From Patagioenas fasciata (taxonomy: Eukaryota; Chordata; Aves; Columbiformes; Columbidae), in contig NC_092522.1 in the NCBI RefSeq assembly GCF_037038585.1, forward strand, positions 124,850,661 to 124,914,660: DNA of 64,000 bases, read 5' to 3'. Below, one piece after another: positions 9,191 through 37,493 of the stretch. A model generated the notes under the pieces. It was not told the DNA's origin. It saw only the letters and a list, made by a program, of their open reading frames with translations, and ran no database searches. Numbering within the stretch: position 1 is the first letter of the stretch; the number at the start of each line of letters is the position of its first letter. Both the position numbers and the translations under genes were made by a program.

Positions 9191-10612
9191 GGGGAGCAAT
9201 GGCAGAGCATGACGCACAACACGCACACGTGTGACATCGTGCCATCACCCCAGAGTGACATCACGACACAGAGGATGACCTGATGCCACCCATGGAGATG
9301 CCACTGCAGCGGGTCCCCTCCACCCCCTGGGTCACCCCGGTGTCCCCATCACCAGCACAGGGTCCCCAAGGAGGTGCTGCAGCCGCATCCAGGCAGGTGC
9401 ATCGCTCCTCCCCGGCACCTCTCCCCAAATTCAGGTCAGTGAGGGGACAGTTTGGGGACAGGGAGTAGTGATGCCCAGCATGTCCCCCTTCCCAAGGTCC
9501 CCACACAGGTGTCATCAGCACCCGAAGGCCCCCAGTGCAGGACAATAGGGATATTGGGACCGCGTGTGGGATGCGGTGGGGAGAAGATTAAGTTATAAAT
9601 ATGAAGTTTTCTTCCCCTCAACAGCATCTGCTGGAGTTTTCCTCCGGGTGTCATGAACTGGGATGGGAAAACAGAAACATTGAATATGTGTGGTGGTTTT
9701 GTTTGGTTTGTTGGTTTTTTTTGTTTGTTTTTTCAATGAAACCCCTATTTACCCAAAATGGCTTTAGAAACCAGGGCAGCATGAGTTTGCTTGATTTCTT
9801 TTCTTATTTTCCCCCATTTTCTCCATTCTCTACCTGCTTCCCACCCCCTACCTGCCCCTTTTTCAGCAGCCTTCACTCCCCATCCCTCTCTCCTCCTCCT
9901 CCTCACAGTCCAGAGGAGGCAGCAGGATGAGTCCCGGCTACGCTGCTTAATCCTGGGGAGGAACTTTAAGTTGCTCCAGGGGTCTGTAAACATTTGGGCT
10001 ATAGCTGACAAGAATAATTTAAATGCTTTGAGAAGGAGAGAAAGAAAAAATCCCCCAGGTTGAGGCAGTGGGGACGTTGGTTCAAGGGCTCCCAACCCCT
10101 CCAGGAGTGTCACCGGTGGTCCTGCAGGTCCCCATGGCTCTCCTGGGGATGTCCCAGCTTTCCACTTTGGGCTGGGGGACCCGTTGGAGGTGACCGAGTG
10201 TTTTGTGCACTGGGAAGATCGTGACTTCATCCTCTTCCTCCACCAGGTATTTGTAGCCATGGTGAGACCCCCCTGAACCTTCTCCGCTCCCCAGCTTTTC
10301 CTCCTAGGACAGATGCTCCGGTCCCTCCATTATCTTCATGGTCTACCCTTGGACTCTCCCCAGTCTGTCTCTGTCTTTCATGAACTGGGAAGCCCAGCAC
10401 TGGCCCTACTGGTGCTGAGCAGAGGAGGACCCCCCAGATACCCTCAGCCTTCCTTGCAGCACGTTGTTGGCTCATGGTCAGCCTGGTGTCCACCAGCACC
10501 CCCAGGGCCTTTCCCGTTGGGTGGCCACTGCTCTATTGAGTTGTTGCTCCCCAGGGATGGGACTTTGACCTTCTCATTGTTAAACTCTGTGAGGTTCCTC
10601 TGACCATTTCTC
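9191..10612. other. Unique intergenic sequence between SLC35F6 and KCNK3
   Basis: No exon is recognised. A T/G-rich run lies at 9690-9750 and a pyrimidine-rich stretch at 9800-9905. A CACGTG E-box lies near 9220. Confidence 0.3.
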
Positions 10613-11100
10613 CATGCTCTCCAGGTCCCTCTGGCATCTTCATCCTTTCCGGGTCCCTCTGGCATCTGCACCCTCTTCAGGTCACTCTGGCATCTTCATC
10701 CTCTCCAGATCTCCCTGGCACCTCCATCCTCTCCAGGTCCCCCGGGCACCTTCATCCTTTCTGGGTCCCCCTGGCACCTTCATCCTTTCTGGGTCCCCCT
10801 GGCACCTTCATCCTCTCCAGATCTCCCTGGCACCTTCATCCTCTCTAGGTCCCTCTGGCATCTCCACCTTCTTCAGGTCCCTCTGGCATCTCCATCCTCT
10901 CCAGGTCTCCCTGGCACCTTCATCCTCTCTAGGTCCCTTTGGCATCTCCACCCTCTTCAGGTCCCTCTGGCATCTCCATCCTCTCCAGGTCCCCCTGGTA
11001 CCTTCATCCTCTCCAGGTCCCCCTGGTACCTTCATCCTCTCCAGGTCCCCCTGGCACCTTCATCCTCTCTAGGTCCCTCTGGCATCTCCACCACTCCCAG
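10613..11100. repeat. 28-bp minisatellite
   Basis: The pyrimidine-rich unit around GGTCCCTCTGGCATCTTCAT recurs about 17 times. GGCA anchors at 10633, 10661 and 10689 show the 28-base period. Copies alternate GGCATCT and GGCACCT variants. Confidence 0.92.
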
Positions 11101-11342
11101 TCCAGTGGCACCAGCAGCCTCCCAGTTCCTCCAACACATCCCCATGGGTGCACCCTGGGGACAAGCTGCTGTCTCCATTGGCTGCTGCCAGGACACACCT
11201 GCTCTTTGTAGGCTTAGCTTTAGCAGATTAAGCTCTGGCCTGGGTTTGAATGGAGGGAGTTTTATCCACTTGAAGGCAGGAGAGCACCCCAGAGCTCTGC
11301 CGGTGGCCCCAGTCATGGGGATGACATGTCCCTGTCATCCTG

Positions 11343-11552
11343 TTTACACTGAGGGTGGTGAGAGCCTGGCCCAGCTTGGGCAGAGAGGTGGTGGCTGAAC
11401 CATCCCTGGAGACATCCCAGGCCAGGCTGGACGGGGCTCTGAGCAACCTGAGCTGCTGAAGATGTCCCTGCTCATGGCAGGGGTGGCACTGGGGGAGCTT
11501 TAAGGTCCCTTCAACCCAAACCACCCTGTGGTTCGATGATTCTATGATTCGG
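11343..11552 (+). mobile_element. CR1 LINE 3' fragment
   Basis: It begins within GAGGGTGGTGAGAGCCTGGC, runs through CCATCCCTGGAGACATCCCA and terminates in GATGATTCTATGATTC, the CR1 tail. Confidence 0.9.
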
Positions 11553-11991
11553 GTGTGTTCTGGCCACCGGTGATGCCCAAATCCCCTTGGAAGTTTGGAC
11601 CCGGATGCCCAACACCACTAGAGGTACCCTCAGCTCTCCCCTCTATTGATCTCCTGTCTGTGCCTCAGTTTCCCCGCATAGCTCAATACAGGGGGGCTCA
11701 GCCCTGTCCCCCCTGGTCACAGCTGCTCGCACTCATTGGGTGCTGCTTGCATGGAGCAGAGGGACATCTCCAGCCCACACCATGGAGCGAAGGCTGCAGA
11801 GATGCCACTATGGGCACGAGCAGGAAGGACACAGCTCTGCTGGGATTTGGGGGGCTCCTTGGGTGGGAGAAGCTGCTGCAGGACCCCCCCCCCTCCTCCT
11901 TGGGGTGTGATGGTGGGATGGGAGGGGCAGCCCAAGGTCCCTCACCTGATAAGCCTACCATAGGATGCTGTAGCCCAAAGCTCAATGCTGA

Positions 11992-12389
11992 ACCCTTTCC
12001 TTTCCTTTCCTTTCCTTTCCTTTCCTTTCCTTTCCTTTCCTTTCCTTTCCTTTCCTTTCCTTTCCTTTCCTTTCCTTTCCTTTCCTTTCCTTTCCTTTCC
12101 TTTCCTTTCCTTTCCTTTCCTTTCCTTTCCTTTCCTTCCCGCCCCTTCCCGCCCCTTCCCTTCCCTTCCCTTCCCTTCCCTTCCCGCCCCTGCCCCTTCC
12201 CCTTCCCCTTCCCCTTCCCCTTCCCCTTCCCCTTCCCCTTCCCCTTCCCCTTCCCCTTCTTTCCCCTTTCCCTTTCCCCTTTTCCCTTCCCCTTCCCTTC
12301 CCCTTTCCCTTCTTTCCCCTTTCCCCTTTTCCCTTTTCCCTTTTCCCTTTTCCCTTTTCCCTTTCCCTTTCCCTTTCCCTTTCCCTTTC
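11992..12389. repeat. (TTTCC)n array passing into TTCCCC and TTTTCCC variants
   Basis: About 28 nearly perfect TTTCC pentamers (about 11996-12136) are followed by TTCCC/GCCCC units, a TTCCCC hexamer run and TTTTCCC-type units. It is all pyrimidine on the plus strand. Confidence 0.97.
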
Positions 12390-12535
12390 TTTCTTTCCTC
12401 CTCTTCCTCATCCATGGGAAAAGCCAGGAGACAGACAAACAGAGGTTTATCCTGAGGACATTCTCACACTTCCCGGTCCCTGCAGAGCAGAGGTGATGGG
12501 ACACAGAGCTGTGACACGGGGACACCCCAGGGGAC
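12390..12535. repeat. 146-bp duplicated flank, copy 1
   Basis: The sequence from TTTCTTTCCTCCTCTTCC to ACCCCAGGGGAC is repeated at 16207-16352 with seven differences, all transitions (about 95% identity by hand alignment). In both places it directly follows a (TTTCC)n array. Confidence 0.93.
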
Positions 12536-12599
12536 CGCGACCCTCCGCTCCTCATCCTCACCCGGCGCCCGACGAAGGAGCCGAGGCGATGCCGAGGTT

Positions 12600-13993
12600 T
12601 GAACCAGCCTTTATTTCTCTCTCGCTAAGGAAAAAGGAAGAACCCCGCGGTACAAATAGACTTTGGCATGAGAACCCGAGAAACTTGGCCGGGAGGAGCG
12701 TGGGTGCCCACGGGCGCCCAACAACGAGAAAGATGCAGAGAGCAGAAAGAGAAATTCCCCGCAGTCATCAATGAATTTCCCCCCAAGACTCCTCTATCTG
12801 ATAGATAATTATAGATTTCTATAGATATGGTGATAACGCCATTTATAATAAATATCCTCTTGATATCTAACAGTATGTACAGGTCAAGTATTAGAAATAC
12901 ATTGGTTTTTCTTCTGGTAAAAGGTGAGAAATGAAACAGGCGGGTTGGGTGCCTGGGCTGTCCCCAAAGTCCCCCTGACACCCTTGGGGCTCATAGAGGG
13001 ACCAGCGCATGTCCCGGTGTCCCCCGGTGTCCACATCGATAGGGGGACAGCCTGTGCTTTGGGTGCTGGGGGTGCTCCCCGTGAAGGTTGAAGGTGAAGA
13101 CAGAGGTTGAAAAAGTCCTATAATGCCCCAGGTTGTCTCCAAAAAAGCTCTCGAGGGTAACGGCTCCGGCCCCAGGGGAGGATGGGGATGGGGGGTTCCT
13201 GCTCCTGCATCCCGGGGCAGAGAGTCCTCGGGTTTGCCCATCTAAAAAGGGTTAAAATGACCCCGTGAAGCTGCCGGCGGGCTGCCCACCGAGTTTTTGG
13301 CAGCCTACGTGACTCACGTCTTGTTTTCCCGGCCGCGGGGGCAAGCTGATGTGCGCAGCGACGGAAAAAAAGCTCTGTCTAAGCCCCTCTTAGCCTGATT
13401 TGCGCGCTGATGCGCGCTCGCCTTCGCTGTGACATCTCTGGCCGTGGCATCCTCGCTGCCTTCCTCCCCGGGAGGCAGAGGATGGAGGGGCCGGGACGCA
13501 GGATCAGCACCAGGAGCCCCACGTCCTCCTGTCCCCGTGTCCCACGCGGTGTCCGGATGGCGCTTGGGATGTTGTGGGGCTGCCGTGGGGCTGTCCCAGG
13601 GCCGTGGGGCTCCCCAGTTGCTTCCACAGAGGCACCACAGTGGGAGCTGCAGGTGTACACACGCCCCCCCGTCTTCAAACCTCACGTTGGGTTAAAACAC
13701 CCTCCAGCTCTTCAAGTTTCACATTTTTGAGGAGTGGTTTTTGCAAAAATAAAATAAATTAAAATAAAATAACACCAGTAGCTCCCTTGTTTTATTTTCT
13801 GCGTCGGGGAGGACCAGGGCAGCATCGCCGCTCCTCCTGTATCCATCCCAGAGCAGCACGGTCCCCGGCTCCCCAGGGGTCCCATCCTGAGCCCGCTGCC
13901 CTCTCCACATCCAAACCCTGGAGTATTCTCCTCCTGCTGTGACCAAGAAGAGTCCTTGGCTGAGGAGGAGGGTCTGGGGGGGATGGATTGGGG
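12600..13993 (-). other. KCNK3: Probable KCNK3 3' UTR
   Basis: Downstream of the KCNK3 stop the minus strand contains AATAAA at 13792-13797, very close to the stop, and again at 12611-12616. The stretch 12770-12910 is AT-rich, CpG-poor and non-repetitive, as in a conserved vertebrate 3' UTR end, so the distal signal near 12611 is the better candidate for the main poly(A) site. Extent is inferred. Confidence 0.5.
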
Positions 13994-29930
<15,937 letters not shown>

Positions 29931-30200
29931 GCAGTCGCACTCAGGCATATGTGTGTGCATCCCCTTGCCCACACTTGTACACACACACGTGCACATATAT
30001 GCACACTCACACTCTTGCACACCCATGCACACCTGTGTGCACACACCCCCTCCCCCACACACTCGTATGTATATGCACACATACACACCCCAACATAGCC
30101 ACACATACGCACATATTTACACACACACACTTGTATTTACACACATGCACATGCCCTATTACACACTCCCACATCGTACACAGCCCTGCAGCCCCTCTGT
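29931..30200. repeat. CA-rich imperfect microsatellite
   Basis: Runs of ACACAC with ATGCACACAT-type interruptions cover about 270 bases, giving alternating purine-pyrimidine sequence. Confidence 0.85.
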
Positions 30201-31614
30201 CTGCATGGGTGCTCATGTGTGTGCACCTCTGCTGTGCATCGCACATGCACGACTGCAGGGGTGCGTGTGGGGCACCCCAAACACGCAGACCCCGTGCAGG
30301 GTGGGCGCTCGGGTGAGCCCCACTCCAGGGGTGCTGCTGCCAGCGTGTGCTTTGCCATCAGCGCTGTGGCCTCTGCTCTGGCCAATGGCCACCAAGGGTT
30401 ATCCCAGTCCTGTGTTGCTGCCACCCTCCCTCTCCCTGCTCCACCCCAGGCATCTGCTGTGCTCACCGGGGAGAGCTTTGGGAGAAAACACCCAAAATAC
30501 AGAATTCCTGGGTGGTAGCAGGAATGGGTCCTGCCATCTGGAAAAGGGAATGATCTCGGCTTGCACGTGTGACCCCGGGACACATTTCACCACCCGCTGA
30601 CACCTGAAACGAGGAACAATTGTGCTTTGCACATGTGCTGGCACCTCAAGCAGGCTGCTGGCGAGCAGTGACATGTGTCACCGCAGTGGGACACCCAGGT
30701 CCCTCCGGTCCCCAGGGGGTTCCTGCTGCAGTATCGCTGCAGGGTCCCCAGCGTCCTGTCCCCAGTTCTGCCCTGGTGTCCAGATGCAGGAGCGGGGACA
30801 CACAAAACCTGCCCCAAGGGGGAGCGGTGTCAAAAGTGCTCGTGAGGACAGGAATTATTGAATGTCACAGCCTCTGCTGCTCTGCTGCAGGACATGGGAG
30901 GGAGGATGCTCCATGGTCACACTGAATTAGCTCTCAGCGTGGGCTGAGGGGACCTTCCCCCGTGCCAGGAGGTGACAGGTGCCCCCCTGGCTCCCAGCCC
31001 TGCTCTTCTCCCCCTGACACCAGCAACATTTCCGTTTGGTTTTCAAGTTGTGCAGGTGAGAAGGGGCAGGAGAGGCTCACTGAGCCCATCCAGAATGTGC
31101 TTTGCATCTGTTCTGCACCCTGTGAAAGCAAAAGGAGGAAAACCCAGACTTACACAGGAGGTGAAGGGTGTAAAAAGCTGAAAGAATAATCACGCAGGAG
31201 GCAGAGCTGTGATTTCTTTGCCTTCAGCAGCGCAATTCCCAGATCCACGGTCCTTTTGAGCACCCGTGTGTGTAACCAACAGGTAGTGCCAGGGCAGGGT
31301 GGTTCCTCACCCAGGAAAAGCAAAATAACTTTGGGTTTGGGGAGGGTTTCTGCAGGAAACAGAAGCCCATGGTGCACAGAGCAGCTCAGCGTTGCAGGGG
31401 CAGGTGGTGCGGATGTGTTGGTGTCACCGTCACCCTGGGGACAGGGAAAGCCTCTGCCAGGCTCTGCTCATTGGCGTCACTCACTGCCAGGAGGGCGATG
31501 GTTGTACCCGGCTGTCCGGAGGGGACCGTGTCACCCTCAGATTCCTCATGCGTTGCACAGAGGAGCTGGAACGATCATTTACAGGAGCTGTGCCGGGGGC
31601 TGCTACCAGGGCTG
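30201..31614. other. Unique intergenic sequence upstream of KCNK3
   Basis: No exon, CR1 or tandem repeat is recognised. Confidence 0.3.
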
Positions 31615-33412
31615 CAGCTCAGGGGGTGTTGCGGTTTATGGGGTGCACAGATCATGGGGTGCATAGATCATGGGGTGCACACATAATGGGGTACTGTGGT
31701 TCATAGGGTGCTGCAGCTTATGGGGTGCTAGGGCTTATGGGGTGCTGTAGGTCATGGGGCATGTAGATCCTGGGGTGCTGTAGCTAATGGGGTGCTGTGC
31801 CTCATGGGGTGTGTAGATCATGGGGTGCTGATGGGGTGCTGCAGCTTATGGGGTGCTGTAGTTTGTGGGATGCTGTAGATTATGGGGTGCTGAGGCTCAG
31901 GGGATGTTTGGGCTCATGAGGTGCTGAGGTTCAAGGGTGCTGTAGCTGGTGGGGTGCTGTAGCTCAGGGGGGTGCTGTAGATGATGGGCTGCTGTAGCTC
32001 ACAGGTTGCTGTAGCTTGTGGGGTGCTGTAGCTCGTGGAGTGCTGTAGATCATGGGTGCTGTGGTGCATGGGGTGCTGTGGTGCATGGGGTGCTGGGGCT
32101 CATGGGGTGCTGTAGTTCATGGGTGCTATAGGTCATGGGATGCTGCAGCTCAGAGGATTCTGTAGATCGTGGGGTGCTGTAGTTCATGGGTGCTGTGGCT
32201 CATGGATGCTGTAGTTCACGGGTGCTGTGGCTCATGGGATGCTGTAGTTCATGGGTGCTGTGGCTCATGGGATGCTATGGTTCATGGGTGCTGTGGTTTG
32301 TGGGTGCTGTGGTTCATAGGGTGCTACAGTTCATGGGTGCTGTGTCTGACAGGGTGTTGTGGTTCATGGGTGCTGTGGCTCATGGGTGCTGTGTCTGGTA
32401 GGGTGTTGTGGTTCATGGGTGCTGTGGCTCATGGGTGCTGTGTCTGGCAGGGCGCTGTGGTTCATGGGTGCTGTGTCTCATGGGTGCTGTGTCTGGCAGG
32501 ACACTGTGGTTCATGGGTGCTGTGGCTCGTGGGTGCTGTGGCTCGTGGGTGCTGTGGCTCATGGGTGCTGTGTCTGGCAGGGCGCTGTGGTTCGTGGGGT
32601 GCTGTGGTCCATGGGTGCTGTGTCTCATGGGTGCTGTGTCTGGCAGGGTGCTGTGGCTCATGGGTGCTGTGGATCATGGGTGCTATGGTTCATGGATGCT
32701 GTGGATCATGGGTGCTATGGTTCATGGGTGCTGTGGATCATGGGGTGCTGTGGTTCATGGGTGCTGTGTCTCATGGGTGCTGTGTCTGGCAGGGTGCTGT
32801 GGTTCATGGGTGCTGTGGCTCATGGGTGTTGTGGTTCATGGATGCTGTGGCTCATGGGTGCTGTGTCTGGCAGGGTGCTGTGGCTCATGGGTGCTGTGTC
32901 TCATGGGTGCTGTGGTTCATGGGTGCTGTGTCTCATGGGTGCTGTGTCTGGCAGGGTGCTGTGGTTCATGGGTGCTGTGGCTCATGGGTGCTGTGGATCA
33001 TGGGTGCTATGGTTCATGGGTGCTGTGGTTCATGGGGTGCTATGGTTCATGGATGCTGTGGTTCATGGGGTGCTGTGGATCATGGGTGCTGTGTCTGGAA
33101 GGGTGCTGTGTCTCATGGATACTGTGTCTGGCAGGGCGCTGTGGTTCATGGGTGCTGTGGCTCATGGGTGTTGTGGTTCATGGATGCTGTGGCTCATGGG
33201 TGCTGTGTCTGGCAGGGTGCTGTGGTTCATGGGTGCTGTGGTTCATGGGGTGCTGTGGTTCATGGGTGCTGTGGTTCATGGGTGCTGTGTCTGGCAGGGT
33301 GTTGTGGTTCATGGGTGCTGTGGATCATGGGTGCTATGTTTCATGGGTGCTATGGTTCATGGGTGCTATGGTTCATGGGTGCTGTGGTTCGTGAGTGCAG
33401 TGTCTGGCAGGG
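31615..33412. repeat. 1.8-kb 15-bp minisatellite
   Basis: The unit GGTGCTGTGGTTCAT (variants GGCTCAT, GGATCAT, GTCTGGCAG) repeats about 120 times. The left third is irregular (31620-32160); the right part is in near-perfect 15-base register with higher-order repeats built on GTGTCTGGCAGGGTGCTGTG. Because 15 is divisible by three, all plus frames stay open for 328-481 codons. Confidence 0.96.
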
Positions 33413-34224
33413 TGCTGCTGCTCCCCCAGCACAAGCTCTGCTCTTCGCCAGCCGCAGCCGCGGGCGTCAGCAAACAGAACACAACACAAGCTGTCGCCGG
33501 CAGCTGCTGCATCGCCCACCAGCGCAGCCCTGGGGAAAAGGCAGAGGCCACCTCTTCTCCTGGGGAGCATCCCATGGCTCTTTACTACCCCAGACACTTG
33601 CTGCTCCCTGCTGAGCCCCTGAGATGAGCCCCAGGGCACCATCAGCAGCTTCTGTCCTGCTCCGGGACCTCTTCAGACGTGGGAAAGCAGCAGTAAGGAG
33701 CTCTGATGCCTTATTCCACCCCAGACTGGGGAGCCCAGCCATCACTTGCAAAGATGCCCCAAGCGTGCCTGCCACGGCTCTGTGTTCCCCGGGAGTGCTC
33801 TGGGGTTCATCCAGGAGACCTCACCGCCCTGCAGAGGGGTTCAAGGCCACTGCCAAGCGCAGGCAGGGAGATGAAGAACCTTCCTGCTGCCAGAGAGGGG
33901 ACTGGGGGTGCTGGGTGGGTGAGGTTTGGCTCCGCAAAGGGATTGAGCTCTCTGCTGCTGGAGAAAATGGAAAAGCAGAGGATCCCTGTGAGAGGGGAGC
34001 TGTGTAGGGTCAGTGGATCCCCCCAGTCACTCCAGATAGCACTGAGAGGAAGAGGAAGGTGCTGAAAGGAGCCTGAAGAAGGGCAGCAGAGACAGGCCCT
34101 TCCTGACTGCCTCCACCTGGCATGAGGACACACAGGGTGTGAGCAGGTGTCTTCATTTATGGCATCAGACTGGTGAGGGCTCCTGCAATGGGCCCTTGGG
34201 TTGCCCTGGCAGCTGCTCCTACAT
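33413..34224. other. Unique intergenic sequence
   Basis: No gene or repeat is recognised. Confidence 0.3.
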
Positions 34225-35050
34225 CCCAGCACCCTGCTTCTCCATCTCTGCATCCCTGCTCACCCATCCCTGCTCCTCCACCCCAGCATCCCTGCTCCTC
34301 CATCTCTGCATCCCAGCTCCTCCATCCCTGCATCCCTGCTTCTTCACCCAAGCATCCCTGCTCCTCCATCCCAGCACCCTGTTCCTCCATTTCTGCATCC
34401 TACTCCTCCATCTCTGCATCCCTGCTCCTTCATCCCTGCATCCTGCTCCTCTACCCCAGCATCCTGCTCCTCCACCCCAGCATCCCTGCTCCTCTATCTC
34501 TGCTCCCGTATCCATGCATCCCTGCTCCTCCACCCAAGCATCCCTGCTCCTCCATCCCTGCTCCTCCATCTCTGCATCCCTGTTCCTCCATCCCTGCTCC
34601 TCCATCCCTGCATCCCTGCATCCCTGCTCTTCCACCCAAGCATCCCTGCTCCTGCATCCCTGCTCCTCCATCTCTGCATCCCTGCTCCTCCATCCCTGCA
34701 TCCTGCTCCTCCATTCCTGCTCCTCCATCACAGCTCTCTGCTCCTCTCTCTGGGCATTCTGGTCCTCTATCCCAGAATTCTGCTCCTCCATCCCAGCTCC
34801 TGGCTCCTCTAACCCAGTATTTCGCTTCTCCATTCCAGCATCCTGCTCTTCCAACCCTGCTCCTCCAGCACAGCATCTTGCTTCTCCATCCTCATATCCT
34901 GGTCCTCCATCCCAGCTCCTAGCTCCTCCATTCCAGTATTTCTGCTCTTCCAACCTTGCTCCTCCATCCCAGCATCCTCTTCCCCCACTCCTTCTTCTGT
35001 ATCCCAGCACCCTGCTCCTCTATCCCAGTATCCTGCTCCTCCATCCCGGC
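34225..35050. repeat. CTCCTCCATCCCTGCATCC minisatellite
   Basis: Pyrimidine-rich units of CTGCTCCTCCATCTCTGCAT type with variable length repeat over 820 bases. Open frames of Pro/Ser/His repeats are artefacts. Confidence 0.93.
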
Positions 35051-35794
35051 ACCCAACCGGGTTCACAGCCTCCCCCTCTGCCCTCCCCGCCACTGCTGGG
35101 CTGTGACTCATGCCCTTTGCAGCACAGAGACTCTCATACTCCGGCCACTTCTGCCTCTTGAAAGCCACAAATGCATCTGGGCTCGAGCAAGGCCATTTAC
35201 TCCCTCCCTGCTGCCGTTTCAGCTGCCAAAAATAAAAGAAAATAAAATTAAAAAAGAAACCAAAAAGATCTCCTAAAAAGCAAACTGTGCCGTCTCTCTT
35301 CCGGCTGCGCTGCCGAGTCACTCCCAAAAGGCTCTTTATTTTGTCTTCGTGGGATCCTAATGCATTTCTGCCCCAGACACCGAGTCCTGCGGGGAAGGGC
35401 TGAGCTGCCAAGGATGCTCCAGGCAGCGCTGTCCTCCTTACCCATGGTCGGGGTCCGTGCCTTGGGCAGGACATGTGGAGATTTGCTTTCTCCCACTGCT
35501 CTGGGGGATGTTTTTTGGGGACTGGGAGGGGAACGTGCTCAGGTTGCCCATCCTCACATCTCAGGAGGAAAGCAGGGAGCAGCTCCCACTTCATTGTGGA
35601 GAGGAACCAGGGATGCAGGACAGGAGCTTTGCTTTCCTTCCTGGGTACCGACTTAACCTGGGAGTATCCTGCACAGGACCTGGGGCTCTGAGCTCCATGG
35701 GACCACCACATCCAGACTCATACACCTCACCCAGTGCATCCTGCCTTATTCCCCTGAGGTGAAAGCCTGGGCGGCCCCGCTCCATCATCTGTCA
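35051..35794. other. Unique intergenic sequence
   Basis: An A-rich patch at 35225-35280 is followed by unique sequence. No exon is recognised. Confidence 0.3.
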
Positions 35795-35957
35795 ACAGGG
35801 AGGTGGTGGATGAACCATCCCTGGAGACATCCCAGGCCAGGCTGGACGGGGCTCTGAGCAACCTCAGCTGCTGAAGATGTCCCTACTCATGGCAGGGGGG
35901 AACTGTGGGAGCCTTACAGTCCCTTCCCACCCAAACTCTTCTATGATTCTATGATCT
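35795..35957 (+). mobile_element. CR1 LINE 3' fragment
   Basis: It contains CCATCCCTGGAGACATCCCA and ends CTTCTATGATTCTATGATC. Confidence 0.9.
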
Positions 35958-36295
35958 GCAGAGCTTCTGCTGTATTTTTGCCCACTCCGGCTGCTGGGGT
36001 TCACATGGAGATCCCAGTAGCTGTGGCAGCACCGTGCTCCACATCGTATGACTGAGTGTGTTTACTCACAGGGCTTGGATATCTTTACAGGTCCACTGAG
36101 CTGGAAGGTTTCCTCAATTCTTCTCTGTTCATGCAGAAAGCAGCTGCACAGCGGAAACAAGATGCCAAGTCTTCGTGGTGTTTCCTAATCTGCTTTGGGC
36201 TGGGGCTGCTGCTCCCACCATGTGCTGGAGATGCTTTGTGCATCTGGAAGGGGCTTGGAGAGCAGGAGTTGAACCGGGATTGACTCTGGGGTTCA

Positions 36296-36605
36296 TGGAA
36301 TTATCAAACTGTGGAATAGTTTGGGTTGAAAGTGGCCTTGAAGGTCCTTTAGTTCCCAGCCCTGCCATGAGCAGGGACATCTTCAGCAGCTCAGGGTGCT
36401 CAGAGCCCCGTCCAGCCTGGCCTGGGATGTCTCCAGGGATGGTTCAGCCACCACCTCTCTGCCCAACCTGGGCCAGGCTCTCACCACCCTCAGCACAAAC
36501 AATTTCTGCATCATGTCCGGCCTGAATCTCCCTCCTCTGGTTTCAAACCATCACCCCTTGTCCTATCGCAACAGGCCCTGCTCAAAAGTCTGTTCCCCCA
36601 TCATC
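36296..36605 (-). mobile_element. CR1 LINE 3' fragment
   Basis: Reversed CR1: GTGGAATAGTTTGGGTTG through GCCATGAGCAGGGACATCTT to CCATCACCCCTTGTCCTATC. Confidence 0.9.
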
Positions 36606-36844
36606 CCTTCTCCCCCTGCCCTTGTCACTCTCAACCCAGACCAGGGGGTTCCAGGCTCCTGCAAGGAGAACACTCAAAACAAGGACCTGAACTCGACTTT
36701 TTCCTCTGGACACATCCCTGTGCCGCTGGGTCGGGGTGTTCCTGGCTCTGTCCATCCTCCAGCCTTGCAGCAGCAGCTCCGTGAAGCGGGAACTTTTCCT
36801 GCCCCAGCTCATTATTTAGGTAGGTTACCTCCCAGGGACATCCA

Positions 36845-37493
36845 GGCAGGATGACCATGAGCCAGCACTGGGCCCTTGTGGCCAGGAAGGCCAATGGTAC
36901 CTGGGGTGGGTTAGAAGGGGGTGGTCAGTAGGTCAGAGAGGTTCTCCTGCCCCTCTGCTCTGCCCTGGGGAGACCACACCTGGAATCTTGTGTCCAGTTG
37001 TGGCCCGTCAGCTCCAGAAGGACAGGGAACTGCTGCAGAGAGTCCAGCGCAGCCACCAAGATGCTGAAGGGAGTGGAGCATCTCCCGTGTGAGGAAAGGC
37101 TGAGGGAGCTGGGGCTCTGGAGCTGGAGAAGAGGAGACTGAGGGGGGACTCATTCCTGGGGATCAATATGGAAAGGGGCAGTGTCAGGAGGATGGAGCCA
37201 GGCTCTTCTGGGTGACAACCAGTGACAGGACAAGGGGCAATGGGTGCAAACTGGAACACAGGAGGTTCCACTGAAAGAGGAGAAGCAACTTGTTGGGGGT
37301 GAGGGTGTCAGAGCCTGGCCCAGGCTGCCCAGGGAGGTTGTGGAGTCTCCTTCTCTGCAGACATTCAAACCCGCCTGGACACCTTCCTGTGGAACCTCAG
37401 CTGGGTGTTCCTGCTCCATGGGGGGATTGCACTGGATGAGCTTTCCAGGTCCTTCCAACCCCTGACATTCTGGGATTCTGTGGTTCTGTGACA
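36845..37493 (+). mobile_element. CR1 LINE 3' fragment (about 650 bp)
   Basis: It starts near GACCATGAGCCAGCACTGGG, contains GGGGAGACCACACCTGGAAT and ends GGGATTCTGTGGTTCTGTG. It is nearly identical over its length to 56944-57582. Confidence 0.93.

Noticed and set aside
11555-12496. 313-codon frame with FLSFP repeats (and the similar one at 15797-16627)
   Set aside because: Translation of (TTTCC)n; any pentamer array without stop codons gives this.
32169-33614. 481-codon plus-strand open frame (MGAV-, GCCGSWVLW-type repeats)
   Set aside because: It follows from a 15-bp minisatellite with no stop codon in the unit; other plus frames are equally open and there are no splice or initiation features.
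34139-35161. 340-codon Ser/Pro-rich open frame and its 300-codon antisense counterpart
   Set aside because: Pyrimidine-rich tandem repeat lacking stop codons; no family similarity.
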